Assembly: GCA_039707465.1 (NCBI GenBank)
Contig: CM077651.1
Location: 25,347,019 to 25,411,018 of the forward strand
Source of the DNA: Rhabdophis nuchalis
Lineage: Eukaryota; Chordata; Lepidosauria; Squamata; Natricidae
DNA: 64,000 nt
Direction: 5' to 3'
This document shows, one piece after another, positions 47,485-58,806 of this stretch (positions are counted from its first letter, which is position 1; each line of letters starts with the position of its first letter). Made by a program: the position numbers and the translations under genes. Under the pieces are notes generated by a model. It did not search any database, had not been told where the DNA came from, and saw nothing but the letters and a program-made list of their open reading frames with translations.

Positions 47485-47900
47485 TATTATTATTATCTCT
47501 TTTATTCATTAAATATAAAATTCACTGAACATTTAAAAATGTATCACAAATACCATTAACTGGTGCCAATGGTTGATACGGGTTGCTGCCAGCATCCTAG
47601 GTGTAAACCAAGTCTCTTTGGATGCTGGCATTATTATTATTTACTTTATTCATTAAACATGAAACTCAGCCAACTGAACATTAAAAAATGCATCACAAAT
47701 ACCATTGACTGGTGCTAATGGTTGATACATGTTGCGGCCAGCATCCTAGGTATCAACCAAGTACCTTCTTAAAATATACGATGTTCCGAGTAAGACAGTT
47801 TTTTGCAGTTCTGCTGGTGTTATTGCAGGAAATTGCAATTTCTTTATGTTTTGTAAGTTTCTTGGACATTGTACCAAGTGCCCCCATGACCCTCTACCTA
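47485..47900 (-). mobile_element. LINE 3' end, minus strand, with duplicated tail
   Basis: On the minus strand the ORF end reads MGALGTMSKKLTK and stops at about 47758; then the 3' UTR (TTGGTTGATACCTAGGATGC, GTATTTGTGATGCATTT, AATGAATAAAGTAAATAATA) occurs twice, at about 47632-47762 and 47489-47620. The LINE clade is not certain. It is followed by a CTAC/CTCC low-complexity tract. Confidence 0.6.
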
Positions 47901-48050
47901 CCTACCTACCTATCTACACTCTCTCCCTCCCTCCCTATTGTATTTCTCTATCTCTCCCTCCCTCCTTCCCTACTCTCTCTCCCTCCCTCCCTACTGTATT
48001 CCTCTCTCTTTCTCTCCCTCTCTATCCCTCTATCTACCTACCTACTTAAA
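47893..48050 (+). repeat. Pyrimidine-rich low-complexity tract (CTAC, CTCC units)
   Basis: ACCTACCTACCTACC followed by CTCCCTCCCTCC-type units with interruptions. Overlapping frames rich in Ser/Leu/Pro are artefacts. Confidence 0.9.
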
Positions 48051-48118
48051 AAAAAAGCCTCTTCAAAACCTGGGTGTGTCTTATAATCCGGTGCGTTTTA
48101 TACTCCGAAAAATACAGT

Positions 48119-48178
48119 AAATAAAAGAGGTTTTATCAAGATGAGGAGTCTGCTTCATGATCTTGGGAGGCCTAGGTA
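48119..48178 (+). mobile_element. LTR 3'-end fragment
   Basis: AATAAAAGAGGTTTTATC, GATGAGGAGTCTGCTTCATG and GGCCTAGGT match the 3' end of the solo LTR at 60082-60677 read on its own strand. It is cut off at AGGT, where a CATA microsatellite starts. Confidence 0.75.
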
Positions 48179-48232
48179 CGTACATACATACATACATACA
48201 TACATACATACATACATACATACATACATACT
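48178..48232 (+). repeat. CATA microsatellite
   Basis: About 13 tandem CATA units. Confidence 0.95.
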
Positions 48233-48689
48233 GATGTAAAACTTTTTATAATAGAACATAATTGCCTTGTAGATGAAAGTTTTCTTGCAGCTATCATAAG
48301 ATTAGCCAACATGTGCACAGTCATAAATTTGCACTACTGATACTACTTTTTTCACAGATCTTCATAAAGAAAAGAAAATTTTTTTTTCATGACCACCATC
48401 CTTTTTCTACTAGTTCTTAACAATCTAATAGATTGTTCTATTACTAAAACTTTATTAAAGTACTATTCTTGAACTTTAGAATCTAATAGATTGTTCTAAT
48501 ACTAGAACTTTACTAGAAAATTACTAGAACTATTACTAGAATTACTAGAACTAATAGAAGTAAAAAATTATTAGAAAGGTTATGATGTGAATTTGCCTCC
48601 TCGTGGTGCACCCTGGATAGCACAATAGCCTGAACTAAATGAACTAGCAACTGCTGGCAGTCAGACTACTCTGTAGACTTTCAAAATAC

Positions 48690-49360
48690 ATGGCAACGAA
48701 AACAAAAACAAAAAATGGACTTTTTCAGATGCAAATGACAAGAGAGATTGGAAATATTATTCACATTTTTCAAATCAATGTCGAGGGGCTCAGGAGATCC
48801 AAGGGCCAATATGTTTCCAAACTTTTATTCGATAGTAACATAAGACATAGCCATCCTCCAAGAATGGGGAAACAAAACAACCACTTCATAAACAAATGGT
48901 ACAACATAAGAGAACAAGATTCAGCAGTCCATCTGCATTTAAAAGACAAAGGACACTCTCTTGAAGACAGCAAAGTCCACATTTTGGACAGAGATAACCA
49001 TAGTTTGAAAGAAGGGTCAAAGAGACCATTGATGTCAAAATTGAAGAGCTCCTTCTCAACAGAGAGGGATGGAGATGACATCATCTATCTCCAGTCTACA
49101 ACACAGTCCTTTCAGCAGTTCCAAGAAGGCTCCACACCTGTTTGCACTACTCAGATAACCCTGAGGATACAGATAAATCTCCAAGTGGCCTCAGTGACGC
49201 TCTAAAAAATGCAAATAACCAGCTGTCTGAACGGAATATAAATCCTTCCATTCCCCATCAGCCAGTCAGGGCTAAAGAAGCTTCTTGGTTGAGAAATGAA
49301 ATGTTTTCAAAGAAAAACAAAAAAGTCCAGTTGCTTCTGGAAAAAAAGCATATTTAGATA
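48690..49360 (+). pseudogene. Fossil retroelement ORF: endonuclease start joined to a GIY-YIG-like C-terminus
   Basis: Reads FQINVEGLRRSKGQYVSKLL, which resembles the start of a LINE endonuclease (first motif Q-x-N-x-E-G), then soon AVHLHLKDKGHSLED and VHILDRDNHSLKEGSKRP, a segment typical of the GIY-YIG-type C-terminus of Penelope-like and some LINE elements. A frameshift near 49140 moves the reading into DNPEDTDKSPSGLSDAL. Everything between the two ends (reverse transcriptase) is missing. It is inactive. The exact family is uncertain. Confidence 0.5.
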
Positions 49361-49679
49361 CCCTGGTTAAGAACCCTTCACAAATACAATGGTAATAGGA
49401 AGTAACAATAAAATTTTCCAAGCAATGATTGCATTTATAAGCAAATTTCACATGCCTTACAACAAAAGGCTTTAGTGTGAAACTAATTAAGGTCTGGGCA
49501 GTTTCAGGAAGCAGCAAGAGCCAATGGAAGGTTTCTAATCAACTAATCAATGTCAGAGGGCTGAATTCGTTAAGTTGTGGTTAACACCTTTTAGGGAAGC
49601 ATTGTGTTGTGGAGAAAAGCAACTCAGGCAGAGATAGTTTGCTTCAGCAATCTCTCAGCCCTTACAGAGAGCAAACAAA

Positions 49680-49735
49680 GAAGAAAAGAAGAAAAGGAAG
49701 GAAAGGAAAGGAAGGAAAGGAAAGGAAAGGAAAAA
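49680..49735 (+). repeat. GGAAA/GAAA microsatellite
   Basis: Tandem AAGGAAAGGAAAGG units. Confidence 0.9.
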
Positions 49736-50269
49736 AAACAGGCCAGGTACAGGACACTGTAAGAGAGAACTTTATCAGAATGAAACAGCAACTAGCATCT
49801 CCATCCCTCTGTCCCACTCTCCCTCCCTCTCCCTCCTTTCCCCCCTCTCTCCTGCTTACTTAGCAACCATTTTGCTTAACAACCAACTATTGTTACTACT
49901 AAATGAGGAGAGAATGTATAATGATAATCAGTGACACTGATTAATCAGTGTAACACATTACTTCCAAATTCAAAAGGAACCTGGCTTTCGATGGATAAGA
50001 TTATAATCCCTACCCAACATAGTTCAATGCTTGGACAACAACAAACCAAGGACACCTTACACAAACCTTGGTAGTGGTTCCCTATTATAACTGTTCATAT
50101 AATCACACCTAATATTTATCCATGTATTTACCATGTTATTTATATCACTTTTTAAAGCTCTCAGAATGGCTGCAGGTTGTCTTCTACTGATAACCATTTG
50201 TTTAACAATGGTTCACAGATATGACAGCCTTGGAAAAAGTAGCTTACAACCTGTCCTAAAAATTACAAA

Positions 50270-50325
50270 CATCGCACTCACATTTGTGAACCGGTAGGGA
50301 AGGTAAGTGAACCCCACCACTGTCT
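50270..50325. mobile_element. 3' end fragment of a CAGTGGTGGG-type hAT MITE
   Basis: TTTGTGAACCGGTAGGGAAG and AAGTGAACCCCACCACTG match the ends of the family at 53774-53958. Its left end was not found. Confidence 0.6.
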
Positions 50326-50984
50326 GGCACAATCAAATACCAACACTGCCTATGCCAGGTCCTTGGGAAGGACACAATAGCTGGGTAAAAATGCCGAATC
50401 CGTTCTAGGCATCTGGCTGATGGTGTTACCAGCCATATAAAGGTGATTTATATGATACCCACAATATTTAAGATGTACTGTATATTAAGTTGTAAGGTTG
50501 TTTCTGTCTTTTGTTTAACTGGCTTTTTGGTTTTTAGTCTATTGGGTTTTTGTGGTTATATTGGTCTATTTTTTTTTATGTGACTCACTATTGCAATAGG
50601 AATGGAGCAGCAATGTTTAATGTCTCCAGCCATGTTCATCTTGTCAATTTATACTCCCCTCTGGTGAGCTGCAAAACCAGGCTCATAACAGAGATTTCAG
50701 TAGGCGTTTCTCATTCCATTTTCAAGCCCAAATGCACAAGGCAGCATCTGAAAATGACAACAATCTTAGACTGGGAACCCTATGCATTTTGAACTTAAGA
50801 TCAATATCTCTATTAGTACAGGGATGCTAAGAACACAATACTTATACCCCAACACTTTAACATTGTTTACTCTCTGCAGCCTTTTATATTGCAAGAGAAG
50901 ATTGCTGGAAGAGAGGAAACACCTTCTATCCCACAGATTTGCAATCTATTCTGACTGCATTTTCCAGGTGACCTAAAAGCTCCA

Positions 50985-51130
50985 CTCGAGCTCCATCCAT
51001 TTCATGCTCCCTGGGTTGCTGTTCTGATAGGTTTATAGCATTTGTAAGAGCCACACCATTAATTATGTGCCGCGGCACCAGTTTATTACATCAATTTAAT
51101 TTTCGGTTGCTTGTTAAGGTTTGGACCCCT
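50985..51130. other. Candidate conserved non-coding element
   Basis: Repeat-free block with ATTAATTATGTGCCGCGGCA, CATCAATTTAATTTTCGG and a GCATTTGTAAGAG context: several TAAT-type homeodomain cores with retained CpGs. It stands out in a TE-rich neighbourhood. Function is inferred from appearance only. Confidence 0.25.
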
Positions 51131-52031
51131 TGTCAGAACATCTCCTGTCCTTCCTTTTGCAGAACTGATTAAATTCAGCCTTGCTCTGCTGAACGCCTTG
51201 CTCAGTTCTGGGATCTGGGAAAGCCGGCAGAAGCCCAACGACACCTCCCTTCAATTGTGCCATTCTGTCTTTTGTGTTCTTCTCCTGCTCCCACATCCTA
51301 TTTCAGCTTCTGCTATTTCGGCAAGGCCAGGCCAACCATTTACTGAAGTGTTTTTGTTTGTTTTTCCCATTTTCCTCCTTGCCTGCAGTCGGTGTTTGCA
51401 AAGCATTTAACACGACACTAGGCGGGTTAATTTACTATACTGGTAAAAAAAAAAAAAAAGCAGGCTATTTGGAGTGTCTTGCAACACTGACATGTTTTCA
51501 GCTTGAAAATCAGATGTCTCCATCCCAAAGGAAAGAGCCTTTGCCAAAGCTTTGTTTATATTGATGCCAGGTGCAAGCTGGCACAACCGTGATAGTGACA
51601 CATGAACACTAAACAGTTTGCAAAAAAATAAATAAATCCCAAAATGAAATTCTGTTGCTAGAGAACCAGGTTTTAAAATATCCCACCACATCGAGTGCAG
51701 AAAGCCAACTTCTCTGGAAGAATTCTTTCAGTAGTTTCCTTCAACTGGCTTCCAAGCTCCAACCTCTGTCCTGCACAATATATCAAGAGCTCTTCCTGCT
51801 CTGATAAAATAAATGACTTCATTTTACTCCATGAGTGTCATACTTTTCTTCCCTCAGGTAGTTTCCAAAATGGCTCATGATGATCTTGTGATCATGGTAT
51901 GCAAAGATACAGACCAAGCAGTGAGATAAAATGTAGAGTCTTCCTCTACCTGTGATTCATCTACCTTGTCCAGATAGGAGCTCTTTACCTTTTCTTCTTC
52001 TCTCACCTTTTCCTCCTCTCACTGTCACATA

Positions 52032-52576
52032 CACTATATTGCCAAAAGTACTCACTCACCTGCCTTTACTAGCATATGAATTTACAGTAAGTGACATCCC
52101 ATTCCTAATCCATAGTGTTCAATATGACGTTGGTCCACTGCGCACTGTTCTTGAGCTAATCTGAAGGCCCCATGAAGTTTGGAGGTCTGCAGCAACTGAC
52201 TCTGCAGAACGTTGGTGACCTCTTTGCACTATGCGCCTCAGCATCCGCTGACCCCCCTCTGTCTGTTTACGTGGCCTACCACTTCGTGGCTGAGTTGCTG
52301 TCGTTCCCAAACACTTCCACGTTCTTATGATACAGCTGACAGTTGACTGTGGAATATTTAGGAGCGAGAAAATTTCACGACTGGATTTGTTGCACAGGTG
52401 GCATCCTATCAGAGTGCCACGCTGAGCTCCTGAGAGCGGCCCATTCTTTCATAAATGTTTGTAAAAACAGTCTGCATGCCTAGGTACTTGATTTTATACA
52501 CCTGTGGCCATGGAAGTGATTGGAACACCTGATTGATTATTTGGATGGGTGAGCAAATACTTTTGGCAATATAGTG
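52032..52576 (-). mobile_element. Internally deleted Tc1/mariner transposon, 545 bp
   Basis: Termini CACTATATTGCCAAAAGTAC and GTATTTGCTCACC-type end (plus strand AAATACTTTTGGCAATATAGTG) are inverted repeats, flanked by the canonical TA duplication at 52030-52031 and 52577-52578. The transposase start survives on the minus strand; the catalytic domain is missing. The junction lies near 52135, where the 3'-terminal CAATATGACGTTGG meets CACTGCGCACTGTTCTTGAG of the HTH region. Confidence 0.92.
52119..52440 (-). pseudogene. Tc1 transposase N-terminal remnant (DNA-binding domain)
   Basis: The minus strand encodes IPQSTVS with frame damage, then TATQPRSGRPRK and LRRIVQRGHQRSAESVAADL and GLQISSRTVR. 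This is the paired HTH region of a Tc1 transposase with the GRPR-like linker; the DDE catalytic domain has been lost by internal deletion. The remnant cannot catalyse transposition but could bind Tc1 ends if expressed. Confidence 0.88.
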
Positions 52577-52805
52577 TAACTTGGGAGTTAATGTTGCTTC
52601 TTATTTTTCTTCATCAGTGTCAGTGGAGGAAATTAAAAAAAATGCTGGGCTCGTTGTATCACAAGGAAGAATTACCACAAGAAAAAATAACCATGATGTT
52701 TTTAAAATTAGCAAGCCAATCTACTCTGAGGTCCATCTTTTTTTAAAGATGTAAGTATGGAAATGGTTTGAAAAGGATCATCCATTTCTGATTGAAGCTC
52801 TAGAT

Positions 52806-53004
52806 CAGTGATCTTTTTGACATCGAGTGCCCAAACTGGAACGAGTGTGCGCATACATGCCAGAGCACCAGAAACCTGAAGACCAGCTGGCCAGTGTGCA
52901 TGCGTCTGCCAGAAACTGGAAGAGCAACTGGCTACAGTGCACGTGCCCACAGAGAGGGTTCTGCGTGCCACCTCTGACATGCCTGCCATAGGTTCATCAT
53001 TACA
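52806..53004. mobile_element. hAT MITE of the CAGTGATGGCGAACC type, ~200 bp
   Basis: Starts CAGTGATCTTTTTGACATCG and ends GCCATAGGTTCATCATTA. Interior AGAAACTGGAAGAGCAACTG and CATGCGTCTGCC motifs recall those of 34050-34479. Flanks AGCTCTAGAT and CAGCTCTTA suggest a decayed duplication. Confidence 0.65.
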
Positions 53005-53773
53005 GCTCTTAATCTACTGTAGCAACTACTTCTGTCAGTGGCTTCCTAATTGCTTGGATGCCACTCTAAAATTTAAATTTGAATTTACATCTGAATGCTG
53101 CTGACATTTTAACATTCAATTTGATACTGGTGTTTGAATGGTGGCTAGAGTTTTTAATCATTTAATTGGCCGGTACTTTTATTTTGTTATGAGCTACCTC
53201 ATTGGTCTAATGTTCTACCCCAAAAACTTAATGCAGATTGCTGAAATAAGCAAATACTTCTCCATGTGGCAAATCCATCTGGATGGTTCAAATGCATCTT
53301 CTTCAGCTGCTTCTTTAGATATCTTTGTTTTTCTTGCTTTTTTGTTATTCTTCACTTTTTCTTTTAACTCCTTTTTCTTTCTTCTTTGTTTCTGTAGGTT
53401 TTAAAAATCTTTGTAATGACTTCTTTTAATAAAAAATATTCATAAAAATGCATGTCCTTCAGGCATTCTTTTTGACAATACTGCAAATGGTTGAGATATC
53501 TTGATGATAATTACCAAAGGCTAGCAAAAATGACTGAGTAATATTTATTCTCAGCCACGACACAGTATTTTTGTTCTATCCCGTAAATGCCAGGAGAACC
53601 CAGAAAATAGGAAGTAATCTACCCAATCAACATGCTCTTTTCTTAATAGAAAAACAATATTACTACCCACAAGAGAGGCAGGAGAATACTGCCGTTGTTT
53701 GAGACAATGGCTTTCAAAATTAAGTTGATCATTAAAAGAGTTGTTTCCCATAAAAAATGATACAGTCAAGTTA

Positions 53774-53958
53774 CAGAGGTGGTATTCTGCCAGTTCTGCT
53801 ATTGATTCACCCGAACTGGTAGCAGAAATTGCAGGTCTCACCCACCTGGGATGTTTTTTGAGCAAAGCGCATGCGCGGAAGGCTGGGCGCATGCATGGAC
53901 AGGGCACATGCATGCATATTTGCGAACCTGTAGGGAAGGTAATTGAAAACCACCCCTG
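53774..53958. mobile_element. hAT MITE, 185 bp
   Basis: Starts CAGAGGTGGTATTCTGCC and ends AATTGAAAACCACCCCTG, the inverted form of the CAGTGGTGGGATTC family. Flanks TCAAGTTA and GTCAAATA contain GTCAA on both sides. The interior holds GCGCATGCGCGG and GCATGCATG runs. Confidence 0.78.
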
Positions 53959-54929
53959 GTCAAATAGTACAACCTCAACATTCCTAAACATACAGTTCTC
54001 ACTCTAAACCTGGCTAGTTGTAAGAACAATGAGTTAATTCCTCATTCAAAGAAACAAAAATGAGTAGCAATCACTACCTCTATCTCAGGCTGTTGCTACT
54101 ATTTCTGGGTTTCAGAATCATTCAGATGTCTCAAGAGCTAAGATTCCCCAAGGCCAGTTCCCTGCCTGAAGTCTTTTGTTACCAAGCTCACTGTCTGAAC
54201 AATCCAACAGCAAAGTTTCTGTCTCTCTCACTGCCAATTTTGTTTCACCCATTTTCTACGATTTGTGCCTTCAGTCCTTCTTCAATTGACAATCATGTGC
54301 CACTAATTGACCTTTCCCCATTAAATTGTTTCAAACTGTCAGCTTGAAGCTACCCACAACAACTGTAATTAAAACAGCCCCGACTATGATATGTCCCATA
54401 CATAGAAACTCAGTTAGGCTTTGACCCCACCAGTTGGTCTAGAACCCTGTATAGAGGTCACTCATAGCACACATACACCATAAGGTTAAATAAACAGAAA
54501 AAAATACAGTGTTTTTCATATTCTCCATCTAAACCCAGCATTTGTGCCACTAAGCCATCAAGGCTGTAAACATTCAGCTGGCTTACTTCATTATGCATGC
54601 ATAAACATAAATGAGGTTATCCTAACAAACTAACAAACAGAAGGTGTGAAGTGCTAAGAATATTCAATCAAGCTGAGATGACGAACTAATAATATTTTGA
54701 ACAATGCAAAATTATAAAGTTTTGAAGTAATCATAAGTCAAAAATACAGTTCAGCGTATGAGGTCTAGTTTTCAAAAACGGTTGAAAGCAAGACTAAGTC
54801 ATAGTCGATAAATGAACAATGAATGTCCCGTTGTGCATTATTGATTCTTTAGGTTTATTTAAAGCTGTAAGTGTACATTTACATTGTTGAAAAACTATTA
54901 AGTATTCTTTGTTACTTACTTATTTTACT

Positions 54930-54990
54930 TAGGTGCAGAAGCAAAGCAGGTGGACTCCAGTTAGTATTTGGATGGGAATTTTCGTTAGAA
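54930..54990 (+). repeat. Weak 5S-derived fragment
   Basis: AAGCAAAGCAGGTGGACTCC and GTTAGTATTTGGATGGGAA match the internal 5S segment AAGCAGGGTC/GTTAGTACTTGGATGGGAG. Short and diverged. Confidence 0.45.
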
Positions 54991-55468
54991 AATCCAAAAG
55001 AAAAATGTAGCAGCTTAATGACTGCTATATTGCCTCCAAGAAAACTGTGTGGTTGTGCCCTTTCAGTTTCTAGGAGTTGAGCTAAACTTACATTTAAATA
55101 TGCCATTAAGTTTAGCTCAACTCTACCAAGACACTACATGGGCATTGGGTACATGAATGCAGTTTCCCCTTTCCTCCAGGAAAACTAGTTGGCCAACATA
55201 GTACTCCTGCCTCCAATAGCCCTGTGAGGTAGGATAGACTGAGAGAGAGGAAATGCCTCAGAAAGTTTGCTGTCTTCAGTTTAAGGTGGTCTTAAACTAG
55301 TCACATCCTACTCACTACACTATGTTGATTCTTTAAAAGTATTTTAGAAAGTGCTTACCACGTCTGCTAAGCTATTTCGGCTGGTGGGATTGAGGAGAAG
55401 AAGAGCCTCTTCTGCTGTCCCACTCTGTAGAACATTTTACCATTGAAGGTGAGATCTGATCCCAGAAT

Positions 55469-55890
55469 GGGACAACTTGCCTCAGCCGACTCACCACAGC
55501 CAATTCACCATGGTCAACTCCCCTTGACCAACTTGCCACAGTCAACTTGCCATGGCCAATTCACTACAGCCAACTTACCACAGGACAACTCACCATGGTC
55601 AACTCATCATGGGGCAACTCGCTGCAGAACAATTCAATTTAATTATTTAAATAATTTCAAAAATTATTTTAATTTTTGTCATTCACATTTTACTTTGTTC
55701 CTCTTTTGGCATCCTTTCTTTAATGATTCTATCTGACTATTTCTTCAATATTAGTGTAACACTTGTCCTGCAGTGAGTTGTTCTGTGTCGAGTTGTCCAT
55801 GGTGAGTTGGTTGCAACAAGTTAGCCGCAGCACATTGGCTGTAGCAAAATGGCTATGGTGAGTTGGCTATGGTGAATTGTTGTCGGCCCA
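55469..55890. mobile_element. Element with inverted 14-bp minisatellite ends
   Basis: Left arm 55469-55635: about 11 diverged tandem units of the form CATGGTCAACTCAC. Right arm 55765-55890: about 8 units of the inverse form GTGAGTTGGCTATG. Between them lies 130 bp of AT-rich sequence. Outer ends ATGGGACAACTTGCC and its inverse GGTGAATTGTTGTCGGCCCAT pair with each other. It carries no ORF with recognised function. It looks like a MITE whose subterminal repeats have expanded. Confidence 0.75.
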
Positions 55891-57234
55891 TCTGCTCCTA
55901 CCCTCTAGCCTTTGGAGAGGCCTTAAAAATCTAGATTTGGCTTGGAGCCTGAAAAGAACACACCTTCCTGGAGATATTGACAAGACAAGGAAAAAACCCT
56001 CTCTCCCATAATGTCTGTCTCTTTGGTCTTAGCTCTTATGTAACTTTTAAATTTTAAGTTTTCTATCTTTATCTTTTTATCATTTGTGAGTCACTAAGAA
56101 CCATCTTATTGGTGAGATGGGCAGCATTAAAATAAAATAATATAGCTGAACGTTACTTGCATAATTATCCAACAGAGAGAGTCAATCTCATAGAAAAACT
56201 AATGGGTTTCTAGGCTTGATATGCTATAAATAAGAGGAAAAAATGATCTACTTTACAAGAAAGTGTTTCCTTGCTGTCTTTTGTCTGTCGATCCTAAGAA
56301 TCACAACACACCCTTCATAAAGCGTTACAACACTAAGCTGTATGTAGATAATGTTGCAATGAAAAGCTCCCTATACCATTATCTTGAATCATATAAGGTA
56401 AACAGCTTTAATCATGCCACTTGCCTCTATTATTCCAGTCTTCTAAACCAATTTCAGTACCTGATTAATAAGCATAAAAATAAAAAAGTGACATTGGCTG
56501 CAAACCTAAATTACAAAAGAATATAAAATCCATTTCCAGACATTCATTGTCTCTATATGAACATTCACTGCTTGTTCAAACATTTGGCCTGCAGTTCCCA
56601 GAATTCCCAATCACCAAAACCATTACAGGCTACAATTCTGGAGTTGTAGCCCCAACTGGCAAATGGAATAACAGAAACCGAATGAGCTGCAACAGTGATT
56701 TTTTGGCTCTCCTTGCCTGTTACAGTTCTATGACTAGTAATGATACCAGATAGTTGCAGGAAGGACTCTGAAGATGAGGCTGGAAGAAACATTCATTTGG
56801 CAGATTTCAGATTTATTTCTTTTTAATGATCATACAACAGCAAGAATTTTTGGAAGATTATGAATCTTGAATCGGTGCCTCAACAGAAATCGAAAAACTG
56901 CAATTTGCAGATGGCAAATTGCTTGCTACAATCTGAAAAGGCCTGTGTTATAATGGCAGAAAATGAGACTACATACACTTCTTCCTCTGTCCATCTGCCA
57001 GTGTTATGGTCTTGAGTGGGGGGTGATATTATTGTAATTTGGACATTTTGCAAGCAAATTTTGCTGTTCTCCCTATGTGTCATCACAGAAAAGACCAGAA
57101 ATAAGTATAGAGGAAATTACTATTGTCTTGGTGCAACATAATGTTGACAGTGAAGTCAAGATGTAGCATTGCTATTTTTCCTCAGGAAATGAGCCCTTTT
57201 GCTTAATATTGTATTGCTATGATATAAAAAAAAT

Positions 57235-57580
57235 TGTTGAGACTGTAGAAAGAGTGCAGAAAAGAGCAACAAAGACGATTAGCCGACTTGAGGCTAAAAC
57301 ATATGAAGAATGATGACAGGAATTGGGTATGTCTAGTTTAATGAACAGAAGGACTAGGGGAGACATGGTACCAGTGTTCCAATATCTAAAGGCTGCACAA
57401 AGAGAGGGTCAACCATTCTCCAAGGCACCTAAAAGCACATTTGTTGCCTTCGCGGAGCCGAGGTGGGTGTGGCCTGTGTATGATGCATTTGGCCCGCGGA
57501 TTACCAATTTGACAGGTCTGGTATAGGGCTTTGTGCCTGAGCAGGGGGTTGGAGTAGAAGACCTCCAAATGGCACCTAAT
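57235..57580 (+). mobile_element. CR1 LINE 3' fragment with a small insertion
   Basis: GAGTGCAGAAAAGAGCAAC, GAGGCTAAAACATATGAAG, GGTATGTCTAGTTTAATGAA, then after an interruption (about 57433-57520, containing ATTTGGCCCGCGG and TTGACAGGTCTG that recall a hAT end) the terminal TATAGGGCTTTGTGCC, GAGCAGGGGGTTGG, AGTAGAAGACCTCC. Same family as 6680-7181/8474-8570. Confidence 0.75.
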
Positions 57581-58348
57581 ACATTTTTTTCATGCAAACA
57601 ATTTGATTCCTATATTCTTTTTTCTAGTAGTCCTGTACTAAGTAATGGTTAATATTATTACTATTCTAAAACTAGTTTACACATTATATTCATAATTTGA
57701 GGATCAGATTATAAAGTGAACAATCATGGATCCATCATCACTGTTGAAATGCTCACTAAATGTCAAAAGTAGCAGACTTTTCTGCCAATGGTATGCATTC
57801 AATCACTAATCTTCAATGGGCATCTCTTCAAAATCTACGTTAAAGATTTGGTGAATTCTTCTCAAGGATGCTCCAGATTTAATGTAACATTGAATTACTA
57901 CTGATTATGGAATTCACCTGCTCTTCCTACTCTCTCAATTACATTTTATTGTTTCTGGTGAAATTTTAACATAGTTGCCTTGATATTAAAGAGGCATTTA
58001 GTAAATTCTATTATGATGAAAAATTCATAAAGTTGTTTGTTGCTTAACTTCTGTGCTATATTTTTCCAAATGGAGCTTGCTTGATTTCAACATATTGGCA
58101 AAAAGCATAGCAAGTCTGTTGCTCTCCAACAGGTTTTTTTTTTAATTACACTGTTTTATTTTGCTGTTTTCTGCTTAGAAGTAACATTAACATTCTGTTG
58201 TTCACACCTAATGTCTAATTTCTGTAATTTAAGAAATGTTGGATGTTGTTTTCTTTGTATGCATAGATCATCATCCTTTCATAATTTTTCAGAGTATGCA
58301 GGTGGTCCTTGACTTATGACGGCAATTGAGACCAGAATTCCAATAGCT

Positions 58349-58725
58349 CAGGGGTATCAAAACGGATTTCTTCTAGGGCCAGATCAGCATTATAGTTCTC
58401 TGCGGTCTAGGGACGGGGAGCAGGGGGGAGATGGGATAGATGCCTCCTGCACTACCCTGCCAGCTAAAACGGGGCACGGGGGGGCAGCGTGTGCCTCATT
58501 TTTGCCCTCTATAGTCTCCAACAGCACTCTGCCTGCCAAAAATGGGCCTCACAGAGGTCTCCAGAGATCCTTTAATGGCCTCTTTTCGGCCTCCCCAGCC
58601 TCCAGCAGCATTCTGCCAGCCAAAAACGGGCTGCTCCTTTGATATTTCCAGGCTAGCCCTGTGGGCTGGATTTAAGCACGCCATGGGTCAGTTGCAGCTC
58701 GTGGGCCTTGAGTTTGACACCTCTG
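58349..58725. mobile_element. hAT MITE nested in the 58299 element, 377 bp
   Basis: Starts CAGGGGTATCAAAACGG and ends TTGAGTTTGACACCTCTG, with GGGCC boxes inside both ends. Flanks CAATAGCT (58341-58348) and TCATAGCT (58726-58733) match in 6 of 8 positions. The interior has repeated CTGCC(T/A)GCCAAAAA(T/C)GGGC blocks. Non-coding. Confidence 0.82.
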
Positions 58726-58806
58726 TCATAGCTAAATGATGCAGTCACAAAGTGTGACCATTGCTTAGCAATGCTAATCCCTGTTGTCTCAGTTGCCATA
58801 GTTAAC

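Noticed and set aside
47712..48086. 124-codon plus frame with a Ser/Leu/Pro-rich end
   Set aside because: Antisense to a LINE 3' end and then a CTCC/CTAC simple repeat.
55469..55890. CRISPR-like array
   Set aside because: The repeats are contiguous 14-bp minisatellite units without spacers, in inverted arms, in a vertebrate genome.
56575..56660. Weak inverted AATTCTGG/CCAGAATT arrangement resembling a palindromic MITE
   Set aside because: Arms are short and imperfect, with no target duplication seen.
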